Positions 8,128 through 14,536 of a stretch of DNA of 14,536 nt are shown here, piece by piece. Numbering within the stretch: position 1 is the first letter of the stretch; every line of letters starts with the position of its first letter. A model generated the notes under the pieces. The model was not told where the DNA came from, did not search any database, and saw only the letters and a list, made by a program, of their open reading frames with translations. Position numbers and translations under genes: made by a program. This DNA is from Chloroflexota bacterium (GTDB taxonomy: Bacteria > Chloroflexota > Anaerolineae > B4-G1 > SLSP01): the NCBI GenBank assembly GCA_022707665.1, contig JAKJAE010000030.1:1-14536 (forward strand). The letters run 5' to 3'.

Positions 8128-9132
8128 ATGAGCGCAATGTCCGCTCCCACACACCTCATTCAGCTCGCAGACCGGGATGGTATCTGTCGTGTGGGCATCA
8201 TCGAGGAGGGAGAGATGGTCGCCCTTCTATCTGGAGAACAGACCGTCTATGCTCTGGCGCTGGATGCCATTGGGCGCCGATGCCCGCTCACACAGGTCCT
8301 GAAAGGCCAATCGATCGAGGGACACGAATGCTACGGGACGCTAGTTGAGGAGCAGCGCATCCTGCCACCGCTGGATCACCCCGATCCGGCGCACATGTTG
8401 GTCACCGGCACAGGGCTCACCCATCTGGGCAGCGCGGATGCCCGCAACCAGATGCACAGCTCGGTGGCAGAGGCGCTCACCGACAGCATGCGGATGTTCC
8501 AGATGGGACTGGAAGGTGGCAAGCCTGCGCCGGGAGACGTCGGCGTCCAGCCCGAGTGGTTCTACAAGGGCGATGGCAGCATCATCACTGCACCGTACGC
8601 GCCTATCGTCAGCCCCGCCTTTGCGCTCGACGGAGGCGAAGAACCGGAGATTGTGGGACTGTATGTCATCGGGCCTGATGGCACCCCCCATCGTCTTGGC
8701 TATGCCCTGGGGAATGAGTTCTCGGACCACGTGATGGAGAGACAGAACTACCTCTACCTGGCCCACTCCAAGCTACGCCCGTGTGCCTTCGGGCCAGAAT
8801 TGCGACTCGGAGCCCTCCCCGACGATATACGCGGAACATGCCGTATCTTGCGGGGAAGCTCAACAGTCTGGGAACGTACCTTTCTAAGCGGTGAGGCGAA
8901 TATGTCCCACACGCTGACCAACCTGGAAGCCCACCACTTCAAGTATGCTCAATTCCGACGACCCGGCGATGTGCATGTCCATTTCTTCGGTACCGCAACC
9001 CTGAGCTTCGCAGATGGGATCGTGCTCGCACCAGGCGACATCATGGAGATTGAGGCTGAGGAGTTCGGGCACGCGCTAAGGAACCCCCTGGTGATCAGCC
9101 AGTCGCACGACACCAATGTCACACCTCTCTAG
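8128..9132 (+). CDS. FAH-fold protein, GguC/AraD1-like
   Basis: This is a fumarylacetoacetate-hydrolase-superfamily protein of 334 residues, most like the GguC/AraD1 group linked to sugar-acid (arabinonate, pentonate, uronate) catabolism. The metal-binding triad is visible as E172 and E174 in EEPEIVGLYVIG and D200 in LGNEFSDH. The C-terminal part has VHFFGTATLSFADGI and the closing FGHALRNPL, typical of the group. Known relatives act on 2-keto-3-deoxy sugar acids, as dehydratase, aldolase-like or hydrolase; the exact reaction here is not shown. It starts 4 bases after the CE15 stop, so the two are almost certainly co-transcribed and probably translationally coupled. Start ATG 8128; ATG 8137 is an alternative and neither has a strong ribosome-binding site. 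With the esterase it may process released glucuronate-type acids (inference). Confidence 0.82.
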   Translation: MSAMSAPTHLIQLADRDGICRVGIIEEGEMVALLSGEQTVYALALDAIGRRCPLTQVLKGQSIEGHECYGTLVEEQRILPPLDHPDPAHMLVTGTGLTHLGSADARNQMHSSVAEALTDSMRMFQMGLEGGKPAPGDVGVQPEWFYKGDGSIITAPYAPIVSPAFALDGGEEPEIVGLYVIGPDGTPHRLGYALGNEFSDHVMERQNYLYLAHSKLRPCAFGPELRLGALPDDIRGTCRILRGSSTVWERTFLSGEANMSHTLTNLEAHHFKYAQFRRPGDVHVHFFGTATLSFADGIVLAPGDIMEIEAEEFGHALRNPLVISQSHDTNVTPL

Positions 9133-9145
9133 GCGGTATGTCCGG

Positions 9146-9151
9146 TATAAT
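9146..9151 (+). promoter_or_regulatory. Consensus -10 box before the PAC2 gene
   Basis: This is a perfect TATAAT in the 54-base gap after the FAH-fold gene, 35 bases before the ATG at 9187. No convincing -35 hexamer is seen 17 bases upstream. It suggests that the PAC2 gene has its own transcript separate from the CE15 operon. Confidence 0.5.
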
Positions 9152-9186
9152 GGATGGGCTATCACATACACTAAGAGGACTTGGAG

Positions 9187-10113
9187 ATGAATGACGAGCC
9201 GCTGACGCTTTGGGAGTTGCCCAAGGCCAAGGAGATCTTTATGATTGCGGGTTGGCACCAGTGGGCCGATGCCGGCGCGATCTCTTCAGGCCTGCCCCTC
9301 TACTTGATCCACAAGACCAAGGCTCGCAAGATTGGCGCGATCAAGGATGATGGGTTCTACCTGTTCCAGCTCCCGGGAGCACACCACTTCCTGCGACCTG
9401 AAATCAAGCTAGAAGAGGGTCACCGGAAGGAACTGCACAAGCCGACCAACGAGTTCTATTACACGGGTGACGACGAGAAGGGACTTGTCATCTTCATCGG
9501 TGATGAACCGCATATGCGCATAGATCGGTACGCCGAGGCGCTGTTTGGCGCGGTCCAGGCGCTGGGCGTCAAACGTGTCAGCGCGGTTGACGGCGTCTAT
9601 GGCACGATCCCATACGATCGAGACCGCGAAGTGTCGTGTGTTTACAGCCTTCCGACAATGAAGGATGAGCTGAGCCGGTATGCAGTTCGTTTCTCGAACT
9701 ATGAGGGCGGTTCCACGATCGGCACATACCTGGTCGATGGCGCCGAGCAACGTGGGATCGAGTTCTTCGTCTTCTCTGCGTTCGTCCCAGCCTACAACTT
9801 CGGAGAGGTATCGGAGATGGTGCAGGGCATCAGCATCGAGCACGACTTCAAAGCCTGGTACGATGTGATGCGGCGTCTGAACCATATGGCCGACCTGAAC
9901 ATCGACCTATCAGAGCTCGAGGAGCAGAGCTACGACCTGATGGTGTCGATGGATGCCAAGATCGACGAACTCGTCGAACAGATGCCCGATGTGGACGTAA
10001 GAGCCTACCTCGAAGAGGTAACCGATGACTATGAAGCCAAGCCCTTCGTTCCACCGCTGAGCGACGTGTGGGGCAAGGCGATCGGCAACCTTCTCAATGA
10101 CGACGATGTCTAG
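9187..10113 (+). CDS. PAC2-family protein
   Basis: This is a 308-residue protein of the PAC2 family (proteasome-assembly-chaperone-like fold, common in archaea and Actinobacteria and found in other bacteria). Seen: the N-terminal MIAGWHQWADAGAISSG (the family's G-W-x-D-A-G type start), FIGDEPHMR near 103-111, a central VSAVDGVYG, and SAFVPAYNFG near 200-209. The acidic helical C-terminal third (SELEEQSYDLMVSMDAKIDE) resembles the coiled tail of long bacterial members. The biochemical role in bacteria is unclear. The ATG at 9187 is preferred over TTG at 9181 because AGAGGA (9174-9179) is seven bases away from it. It has its own TATAAT box, so it need not belong to the sugar locus. It is convergent with the histidine kinase, 47 bases away, with no clear terminator between. 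Confidence 0.8.
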   Translation: MNDEPLTLWELPKAKEIFMIAGWHQWADAGAISSGLPLYLIHKTKARKIGAIKDDGFYLFQLPGAHHFLRPEIKLEEGHRKELHKPTNEFYYTGDDEKGLVIFIGDEPHMRIDRYAEALFGAVQALGVKRVSAVDGVYGTIPYDRDREVSCVYSLPTMKDELSRYAVRFSNYEGGSTIGTYLVDGAEQRGIEFFVFSAFVPAYNFGEVSEMVQGISIEHDFKAWYDVMRRLNHMADLNIDLSELEEQSYDLMVSMDAKIDELVEQMPDVDVRAYLEEVTDDYEAKPFVPPLSDVWGKAIGNLLNDDDV

Positions 10114-10160
10114 CGAGGACTGAGTTACCCAGCCGGTACCAGGCAGCAGCGCCTCTTGTC

Positions 10161-11972
10161 CTAGGAGTGACCAGCAGTCTCCCCGCTCGGCAGTGTGAAC
10201 CAGAAAGTGCTGCCTTGCCCCGGTTCACTATAGGCCCCAACCTGCCCACCCAGTCGCGTGACAATGCGCCGGACGATCCAGAGGCCCAGCCCATATCCGA
10301 GGGACCGCGACGGGTCCAGGCGGCTGAAAGGCACGAAGAGCTGGGCGATTTGCGCATCGGTCAACCCACTGCCATTGTCCCGCACCCAGAACCGTATCAT
10401 CGGCTGAGACCCGCACGTGCCAGGGTCAAGCGCCGCCGCCTCTCGATCATGGCCAAGGGTGAGAATCGGTGGCGTACCCCCGTACTTCACCGCGTTCGTC
10501 AGGTAGTTATACCACACCTGCATCACCCACGGCGTGTATCCAATGACCCAGGGCCACGAATCGGGGAGCCTTACCTCGAAAGCCTGGCTTGACATCTCGT
10601 TACGCACATCGTTGAGCGCTTCGCGCACGACGTAACCCATATCGAACACATCGCACGTGAGATCGTCCTGCCGGTGAACACGCGCCAGCAGCAGGAGGGC
10701 GTCAATCGTGCGCGCCATCCTGTGGCCCGACTGCAACATGATGGCGAGTTGTTGTCGAATCTCTTCCGGCGGCAGTTCCCCTACCGCCAGTTGCAGCGTC
10801 TCTGCAAACCCGATGATCGTACTAAGAGGGCTCGTCAGATCATGGGCAACCGTGCCGACAAAAGCATCGAGCTGCTCATAGCTAGCTGTGAGCTCAGCCA
10901 GGTGACCCTTCAGCACCCCTTCGCTCACGTAGCGCTCTGTGATGTCGTGCAAAACGATTACCTGGCCGATTGGCTGGTCGGCGCTGTCCCCAAGTGTCAA
11001 GACACGGCACTCGTAGACCCACGGCTGGCGATCGGAGGGGAGAGGTAAGTCAACAGGCTCAAGGACCGCAGACGCCATGTGCTCCAGAAGGGCAGGCCAC
11101 GCATCCAGCACCTGCACAAGCGGATGACCGATACTCCCAGCGAGTCCCAACTCGGGGCGCAGTTCTCGCAGAAGCTCCACCGCAGCCGGGTTGGCATCCA
11201 CCAGGCGCCCTGGCACATCCGTCACAATGACGGGATCGCGCATCGTATCGAACACCCGACTTCTGGCCAGAGGCCTAACGTCTAGCACGCGATCGCGAGC
11301 CATCCCGATAGCAAAGAACAGCACCGACAGAGCCAACCCGATGGGTGTGTAGTCCTTCTGCAGGTTGGGCACGACCCGAAGCACGTAGATCAGGCTCCAC
11401 GCTACCGGAACAAAGCCACCCCAAACAAACCACCGCAACTGCTTACGATAGCTCGGGGAGTAGCCAATGTAGCTGAACGAAACGAGCAGTGTACCAAGCA
11501 GGACCATCGCATAGCTTTGAGCCAAGTGGACAAAAAACCACGGACCGTGGGTGACGTTGAGAGCCAGGAACTGCCCGACCGGTACGAATGCCATGTCTTG
11601 CCAGACAAGGTGGTGGCTTTCATTCGTCCACACCAGCAACAGTGTCAGAGCAGGAATCACACAAGTAAACCAGTAGACACGGGAGCGGAGCCAATGGCGC
11701 TTGCCGGCATACTGTACCATAACCGCCAACCAGGCCACGGGCGTTGTGGAGATGAAGAGATAGGTCGCCTTCGCCCAGAACAACGTCCAGCGTTCTGCTC
11801 CAGCGGCTAACTCGAGGAAGTTGCAGACAAGCCACCCCTCAACCGCGCACAGGAGAAGCACATACGTCGAGACCTCGCGGGTAGTTCGCACACGGTACGC
11901 CGACACCAGAGCTCCGGCAACAGCCAGGAAAGCAATGGGCGCCAGGACGAGGAACAGCGTGTACTGCATCAT
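10161..11972 (-). CDS. Membrane sensor histidine kinase (7TM-PAS-HisKA-HATPase)
   Basis: This is a two-component sensor kinase of 603 residues. The first ~228 residues form about seven hydrophobic segments like the HisKA_7TM sensor domain. A PAS domain follows (about 238-350, VIVTDVPGRLVDANPAAVELL to VIVLHDITER), then a short linker helix. The dimerisation domain has phospho-acceptor H377 in VAHDLTSPLSTIIGFAETL. The ATP-binding domain shows the N box NYLTNAVKYG (N489, N493), G1 DNGSGL (532-537), F box LFVPFSRL and G2 GYGLGLWIV. All catalytic boxes are intact. The H-box AHDL..PL form resembles phytochrome-like kinases. No receiver domain and no response regulator gene is in the window. It starts 54 bases after the sulfatase on the same strand, so the two may be co-transcribed. 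Start ATG 11972 (a second ATG follows directly); the ribosome-binding site is weak. Confidence 0.92.
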   Translation of the reverse strand: MMQYTLFLVLAPIAFLAVAGALVSAYRVRTTREVSTYVLLLCAVEGWLVCNFLELAAGAERWTLFWAKATYLFISTTPVAWLAVMVQYAGKRHWLRSRVYWFTCVIPALTLLLVWTNESHHLVWQDMAFVPVGQFLALNVTHGPWFFVHLAQSYAMVLLGTLLVSFSYIGYSPSYRKQLRWFVWGGFVPVAWSLIYVLRVVPNLQKDYTPIGLALSVLFFAIGMARDRVLDVRPLARSRVFDTMRDPVIVTDVPGRLVDANPAAVELLRELRPELGLAGSIGHPLVQVLDAWPALLEHMASAVLEPVDLPLPSDRQPWVYECRVLTLGDSADQPIGQVIVLHDITERYVSEGVLKGHLAELTASYEQLDAFVGTVAHDLTSPLSTIIGFAETLQLAVGELPPEEIRQQLAIMLQSGHRMARTIDALLLLARVHRQDDLTCDVFDMGYVVREALNDVRNEMSSQAFEVRLPDSWPWVIGYTPWVMQVWYNYLTNAVKYGGTPPILTLGHDREAAALDPGTCGSQPMIRFWVRDNGSGLTDAQIAQLFVPFSRLDPSRSLGYGLGLWIVRRIVTRLGGQVGAYSEPGQGSTFWFTLPSGETAGHS

Positions 11973-12026
11973 CTCGCTATGGCCTCGGCAGGGACACTCC
12001 GACGATGCATGACCGCCAGTCAGTCG

Positions 12027-13370
12027 TCAGAGAGTAGGTAGGGCGAAAGCATCGCCAGTGTCAGCAATCCACTGCGCCAGGCGCTCCTGGAGTCGTCGAC
12101 GCTCAGCCTTGAACCGGGAGTTATGCGCCAAGTTCACCAGCTCATAGGGATCCAGGTTGAGGTCGAACATCAACCACGGCTGCCCCTCCAGAACCACGTA
12201 CTTCCAGCCGTCCCTCGTTACAACAGCCCGCCACGGACGGTCTACGCTGTCACTATGGCCGGTTGGGATCACGGATTGGATGAACGCCGAGTCAGGGCAT
12301 TCCGTCTGTGGGCGTGACGGGAGCCGGAGGCCAGAGTAATCGTGTCCCCGCATCCAGGCGGGCTTGTCAATACCACAGAGGCCGAGTGTAGTGGGAGCGA
12401 CGTCGACGTGATTGATGAGCGCATCGGGTCGCCCAGAGCGACCCTCATACTGCGGGTGGAGCCCCCCCACAATGAAGGGAACACGGGTCGCCTCTTCCCA
12501 CGGCGCCGTCTTCAGGAATTGCCCGTGCGATCCGTGGATATCACCGTGATCGGAAAAGAAGATGATGTGAGTATCCAGATCCAGCTCCGCCTCGACCAAC
12601 GCCTGACGTATCCGACCAACATTCCAGTCGAGATTCTCGATCTGAGCATAGGCGCCGGCCAACTCACGCCGGGCGCGAGTCTGCACCCAGTCGACCGGCG
12701 GCACATTGGGTCGCAACTGGACTTGAGCCGGGGTATGATGCACCATCCACTCAGCCGGAGCAAGATAGGGATTGTGTGGGGGCTGTACTGAGAGCACGGC
12801 GAAGAATGGTTTGGCCCGGCCAGCGCGTCGAGCCTTGCCGCGTTCAAGGATGTAATCGACCATGAGGTCTGTCAGAGCGTCGGTCTCATAGCCCGGCAGA
12901 CGGTGATGAAACGCGTTGGCGCCTTCTCCGCCGTGAACCCAACAGTCCCATTGGCTGTTGTTGTTCTCATAGCCAACCCACGTGTGGAAGCGACCACGCT
13001 GCTCAGGGGGGATAATGTACATCGCGGCTCGACCATCGCGCTCCTTGAAGCCACCCAGATGCCACTTCCCGAAATAGGCGGTATCAAAGCCGTGGTCGTT
13101 GAAGACATCCGCCACCGTGGGCATTTCCGGTGGTATCGGGTACTCGTGACCCGGGACGCACTCGTGAGGATAACGACTGGTGAGCAACGACCCTCGATAG
13201 GGGCAGCAAAGAGGAAAACCAGAGACCGCGCGCTCATAATTCTGCCCCTCTGCAGACAGCCGGTCGATGTTGGGGGTGTTTAGGTTCGGGTCGCCATTGC
13301 AGCTGAGCGCCTGCGCACGGTGCTGATCCCCAAAGATCCAGATGGCGTTCTTGACCCCAGATGATGGCAT
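12027..13370 (-). CDS. S1-family sulfatase with a CCPYR formylglycine motif
   Basis: This is a sulfatase of the S1 family, 447 residues, from the ATG at 13370 preceded by GAGGAG five bases away. Seen: metal-site D15-Q16 in IFGDQHRAQALSCNGD; formylglycine motif C55-C-P-Y-R59 in FPLCCPYRGSLLTSRYP; GKWHLGG (101-107); VQPPHNPY near 190; and the second metal cluster FFSDHGDIHGSHGQFLK near 280. C55 is the residue expected to be modified; the fourth motif position is Tyr rather than Ser. Core catalytic residues are present. No signal peptide is seen, so it is probably cytoplasmic like the other two sulfatases here, which it does not closely resemble. The substrate is unknown. Upstream lies the rsgA tail with its hairpin; downstream is a histidine kinase. 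Confidence 0.93.
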   Translation of the reverse strand: MPSSGVKNAIWIFGDQHRAQALSCNGDPNLNTPNIDRLSAEGQNYERAVSGFPLCCPYRGSLLTSRYPHECVPGHEYPIPPEMPTVADVFNDHGFDTAYFGKWHLGGFKERDGRAAMYIIPPEQRGRFHTWVGYENNNSQWDCWVHGGEGANAFHHRLPGYETDALTDLMVDYILERGKARRAGRAKPFFAVLSVQPPHNPYLAPAEWMVHHTPAQVQLRPNVPPVDWVQTRARRELAGAYAQIENLDWNVGRIRQALVEAELDLDTHIIFFSDHGDIHGSHGQFLKTAPWEEATRVPFIVGGLHPQYEGRSGRPDALINHVDVAPTTLGLCGIDKPAWMRGHDYSGLRLPSRPQTECPDSAFIQSVIPTGHSDSVDRPWRAVVTRDGWKYVVLEGQPWLMFDLNLDPYELVNLAHNSRFKAERRRLQERLAQWIADTGDAFALPTL

Positions 13371-13406
13371 ATCAGCTCCTCACGTTTCGTGTCTAAATGA
13401 GCCACG

Positions 13407-13436
13407 GTCGAGGTGGTTCAGAGAAACCGCCTCGAC
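13407..13436 (-). terminator. Strong hairpin behind the rsgA tail
   Basis: Twelve-base arms GTCGAGGTGGTT (13407-13418) and AACCGCCTCGAC (13425-13436) pair with one wobble around a six-base loop. The hairpin begins 11 bases after the rsgA stop on the minus strand and ends 36 bases before the sulfatase start. No T-run follows on the minus strand; on the plus strand a TTTT comes a few bases later. It is probably the rsgA transcript end, possibly also in the sulfatase leader. Confidence 0.5.
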
Positions 13437-13447
13437 ACAGCGTTTTG

Positions 13448-13537
13448 TTACTCTGCTATCTCTTGTGCCATCCGGAGATAGCTCTCATACCTGCTACGCG
13501 AGATGTCTCCATTATCGACAGCCCGACGAATGGCGCA
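13448..13537 (-). pseudogene. rsgA: C-terminal remnant of rsgA (ribosome small-subunit-dependent GTPase A)
   Basis: Twenty-nine codons and a TAA read as two adjoining parts, CAIRRAVDNGDISRS and RYESYLRMAQEIAE. This is the conserved end of RsgA, starting at the last zinc-ligand Cys (compare GCAIREAVEEG and RFENYHR in E. coli). RsgA is a circularly permuted GTPase that helps mature the 30S subunit. The GTPase domain, OB fold and remaining zinc ligands are absent. The sequence to the right, in another frame, belongs to an ABC-transporter ATPase. The tail has no start of its own and is not a functional gene here. A working copy would be expected elsewhere in the genome, since this join may be an assembly artefact. 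Confidence 0.72.
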
Positions 13538-13811
13538 ACGGGGGATACAGAGCGAGGTCCTGGGGAACCAAGCCGTTCAACGTCTTGGCCTCCGCCATCT
13601 GCGTGCGTACGTCGAATCCTCCGATCCGTGCCGTACCTGCAGTTGGCGGAAGGACACCTGTCAGCATTGAGATCGTCGTTGTCTTGCCGGCCCCATTCGG
13701 GCCAAGCAACCCAAAGATCTCGCCTTCCTCTACTGCGAAGCTGATGCCCTTGACGGCCTCAAACTCACCGAACTTCTTGACCAGGTTCTCAACTTCCAAG
13801 ATGGCTGACAT
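13512..13811 (-). pseudogene. ABC transporter ATP-binding protein, truncated by a junction
   Basis: This is the first ~90 residues of an ABC-2-type exporter ATPase (DrrA/CcmA-like), from the ATG at 13811 with GAGGAG seven bases upstream. Walker A GPNGAGKTT (37-45) and the Q-loop VPQD (Q84) are intact. After DLALYPPL (residue 92) family similarity stops and seven unrelated residues run to a stop at 13512. The signature motif, Walker B and switch His are all missing, so the product could not hydrolyse ATP normally; full-length members have about 230-320 residues. The lost part is replaced by the tail of rsgA in a different frame. No permease partner is visible. The gene follows the PRC-barrel gene on the same strand after 95 bases. 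Confidence 0.85.
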
Positions 13812-13840
13812 ACCGGTACTCCTCTGGCTAGCTAAGGGAC

Positions 13841-13894
13841 ACGACGGCGAGCAACGGATCTGCCCGTCGTCGGTCAGCCCAGTCGTTGACGACT
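13841..13894 (-). other. Inverted repeats between the PRC-barrel and ABC genes
   Basis: ACGACGG (13841-13847) pairs with CCGTCGT (13864-13870) around 16 bases, and AGTCGT (13881-13886) with ACGACT (13889-13894) around two bases. Both lie after the PRC-barrel stop on the minus strand, without a T-run. They could be a weak terminator or a short operator for the ABC gene; nothing decides between these. Confidence 0.25.
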
Positions 13895-13906
13895 ACTGAA
13901 GGCTAC

Positions 13907-14407
13907 CTATTGCGGCAGCAGCGCCCTGTCAATAACAAGCACATCGGCGCCCAAAGCGTGGGTAGCCTCTACACCAATACGCTTGCTCTTGGCAATGGGG
14001 CCCTCGATGTAGACCTTCCCCAGATCGTAGCCGACGATCACACCGTTGCTATCGATGACGACATCGTTGAGTTCGCCGATCCGCGTGCCGTCTTGGCTCA
14101 CGATACTACGTCCCTTGAGCTGATCGCTCACGCTCAAGCACTGTTCGTGGCAAGCAAGCTGCTCCTTAGGCACGACGGCCTCGGCAGACGCGATCAAAAT
14201 CACGTCTATTCCCCAAACCTGGATAGCGCCCGCGGGAACCAGCCGAGTCTGACGGCTAAGGATGTTCCCCTCCTCATACAGGATCGCACTGACCGTCCGC
14301 GTCGTCGGGTCGATCAGGAGGTCCTTCACCTTGGCAATGATCTTCCCGTCAACAGCACTCACGATGGGTTTGTCCATCAACTCGGAACTCACACGCGACA
14401 TAGTCAT
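13907..14407 (-). CDS. PRC-barrel domain protein with two repeats
   Basis: This is a soluble 166-residue protein made of two PRC-barrel domains: about 8-75 (SSELMDKPIVSAVDGKIIAK to PAGAIQVWG) and about 92-160 (LSVSDQLKGRSIVSQDGTR to LGADVLVIDRALLPQ). Both start with the typical L-x-G-x-x-V/I-x-x-x-D/G-G-x-x-I/L-G/A pattern. PRC-barrels are small beta-barrels that bind RNA-processing, photosynthetic or other partners; the role of free-standing two-domain forms is generally not known. The ATG at 14407 is preceded by AAAGGAGA at good spacing; ATG 14401 is less well placed. It is unrelated to the sugar genes and probably belongs to the chromosomal background of the right flank. Confidence 0.82.
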   Translation of the reverse strand: MTMSRVSSELMDKPIVSAVDGKIIAKVKDLLIDPTTRTVSAILYEEGNILSRQTRLVPAGAIQVWGIDVILIASAEAVVPKEQLACHEQCLSVSDQLKGRSIVSQDGTRIGELNDVVIDSNGVIVGYDLGKVYIEGPIAKSKRIGVEATHALGADVLVIDRALLPQ

Positions 14408-14536
14408 TGGTCTTCTCCTTTCAGTTCGGTCAGAAAAACAGAATCAGCGAATGCCCACGAGAATGCTGAGCAGAGGCCCAGCACCTCGCCTCGGCCCTCA
14501 GGGTAACCAAGCGAGCAAGAGCACGATCAACACAGA
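14408..14536 (-). CDS. Possible C-terminal end of a hydrophobic protein, then PRC-barrel leader
   Basis: From the window edge to a TGA at 14498-14500, one minus-strand frame reads SVLIVLLLAWLP, which could be the end of a small membrane protein. Only 12 codons are visible, so this is weak. The remaining bases, 14408-14497, hold the ribosome-binding site of the PRC-barrel gene, a T5 run and an imperfect GGCC-rich inverted repeat that is not a convincing terminator. Confidence 0.2.

Noticed and set aside
10114..10160. Terminator between the convergent PAC2 and kinase genes
   Set aside because: Only five-base arms AGGAC/GTCCT with a 37-base loop and a four-pair AGGC/GCCT stem; no T-run in either direction.
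13397..13899. Plus-strand open frames opposite the ABC/rsgA region (13342-13899, 13397-13744)
   Set aside because: They run antisense to the ABC ATPase and to the rsgA tail and show no recognisable domain or ribosome-binding site.
1..14536. CRISPR array, tRNA or rRNA genes, insertion sequences, attachment sites
   Set aside because: No regularly spaced repeats, no tRNA-like cloverleaf in the gaps, no transposase or integrase frame, and no flanking direct repeats at the 13540 junction that I could see by eye.

Overview
The window looks like bacterial chromosomal DNA, moderately GC-rich by eye, with good Shine-Dalgarno sites before most genes. No gene fixes the lineage. A histidine kinase with a multi-pass N-terminal sensor, a PAC2-family protein, a two-domain PRC-barrel protein and many signal-less sulfatases together suggest Chloroflexota or a similar environmental group (inference). 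Breaks in several reading frames suggest either local gene decay or indel and chimera errors in a draft metagenome assembly.

Positions 1-9132 form a polysaccharide or glycoconjugate catabolic locus around a divergent promoter region (6732-6917). Leftward (minus strand) come an S1 sulfatase (6731-5268), a 12-segment MFS transporter (5192-3801), a small hydrophobic ORF (3706-3533), a GH116 glycoside hydrolase (3408-640) and a second S1 sulfatase that is frameshifted near position 168 and runs off the left edge. Rightward (plus strand) come a CE15 glucuronoyl-esterase-like hydrolase (6918-8123) and, 4 bases later, a GguC/AraD1-like FAH-fold protein (8128-9132). A 14-bp near-palindrome lies between the two sets of start sites and is a candidate operator. 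None of the enzymes shows an evident signal peptide. The model is therefore uptake of a sulfated, uronate-containing oligosaccharide or glycoside by the MFS carrier, followed by cytoplasmic desulfation, ester cleavage, glycoside hydrolysis and sugar-acid catabolism (inference).

Positions 9187-10113 hold a PAC2-family protein with its own TATAAT box. Convergent to it, on the minus strand, are a third S1 sulfatase (13370-12027) and, 54 bases downstream of it, a membrane hybrid-sensor-type histidine kinase without a partner response regulator (11972-10161).

The right end (13448-14536) holds ordinary genes: a PRC-barrel protein (14407-13907) and the first ~90 residues of an ABC-transporter ATPase. 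That ATPase is joined out of frame at about 13540 to the last ~29 codons of rsgA (ribosome-assembly GTPase). This is a rearrangement scar or an assembly chimera. A strong hairpin behind the rsgA tail probably ended its transcription. The last bases hold a possible C-terminal scrap of a hydrophobic protein.
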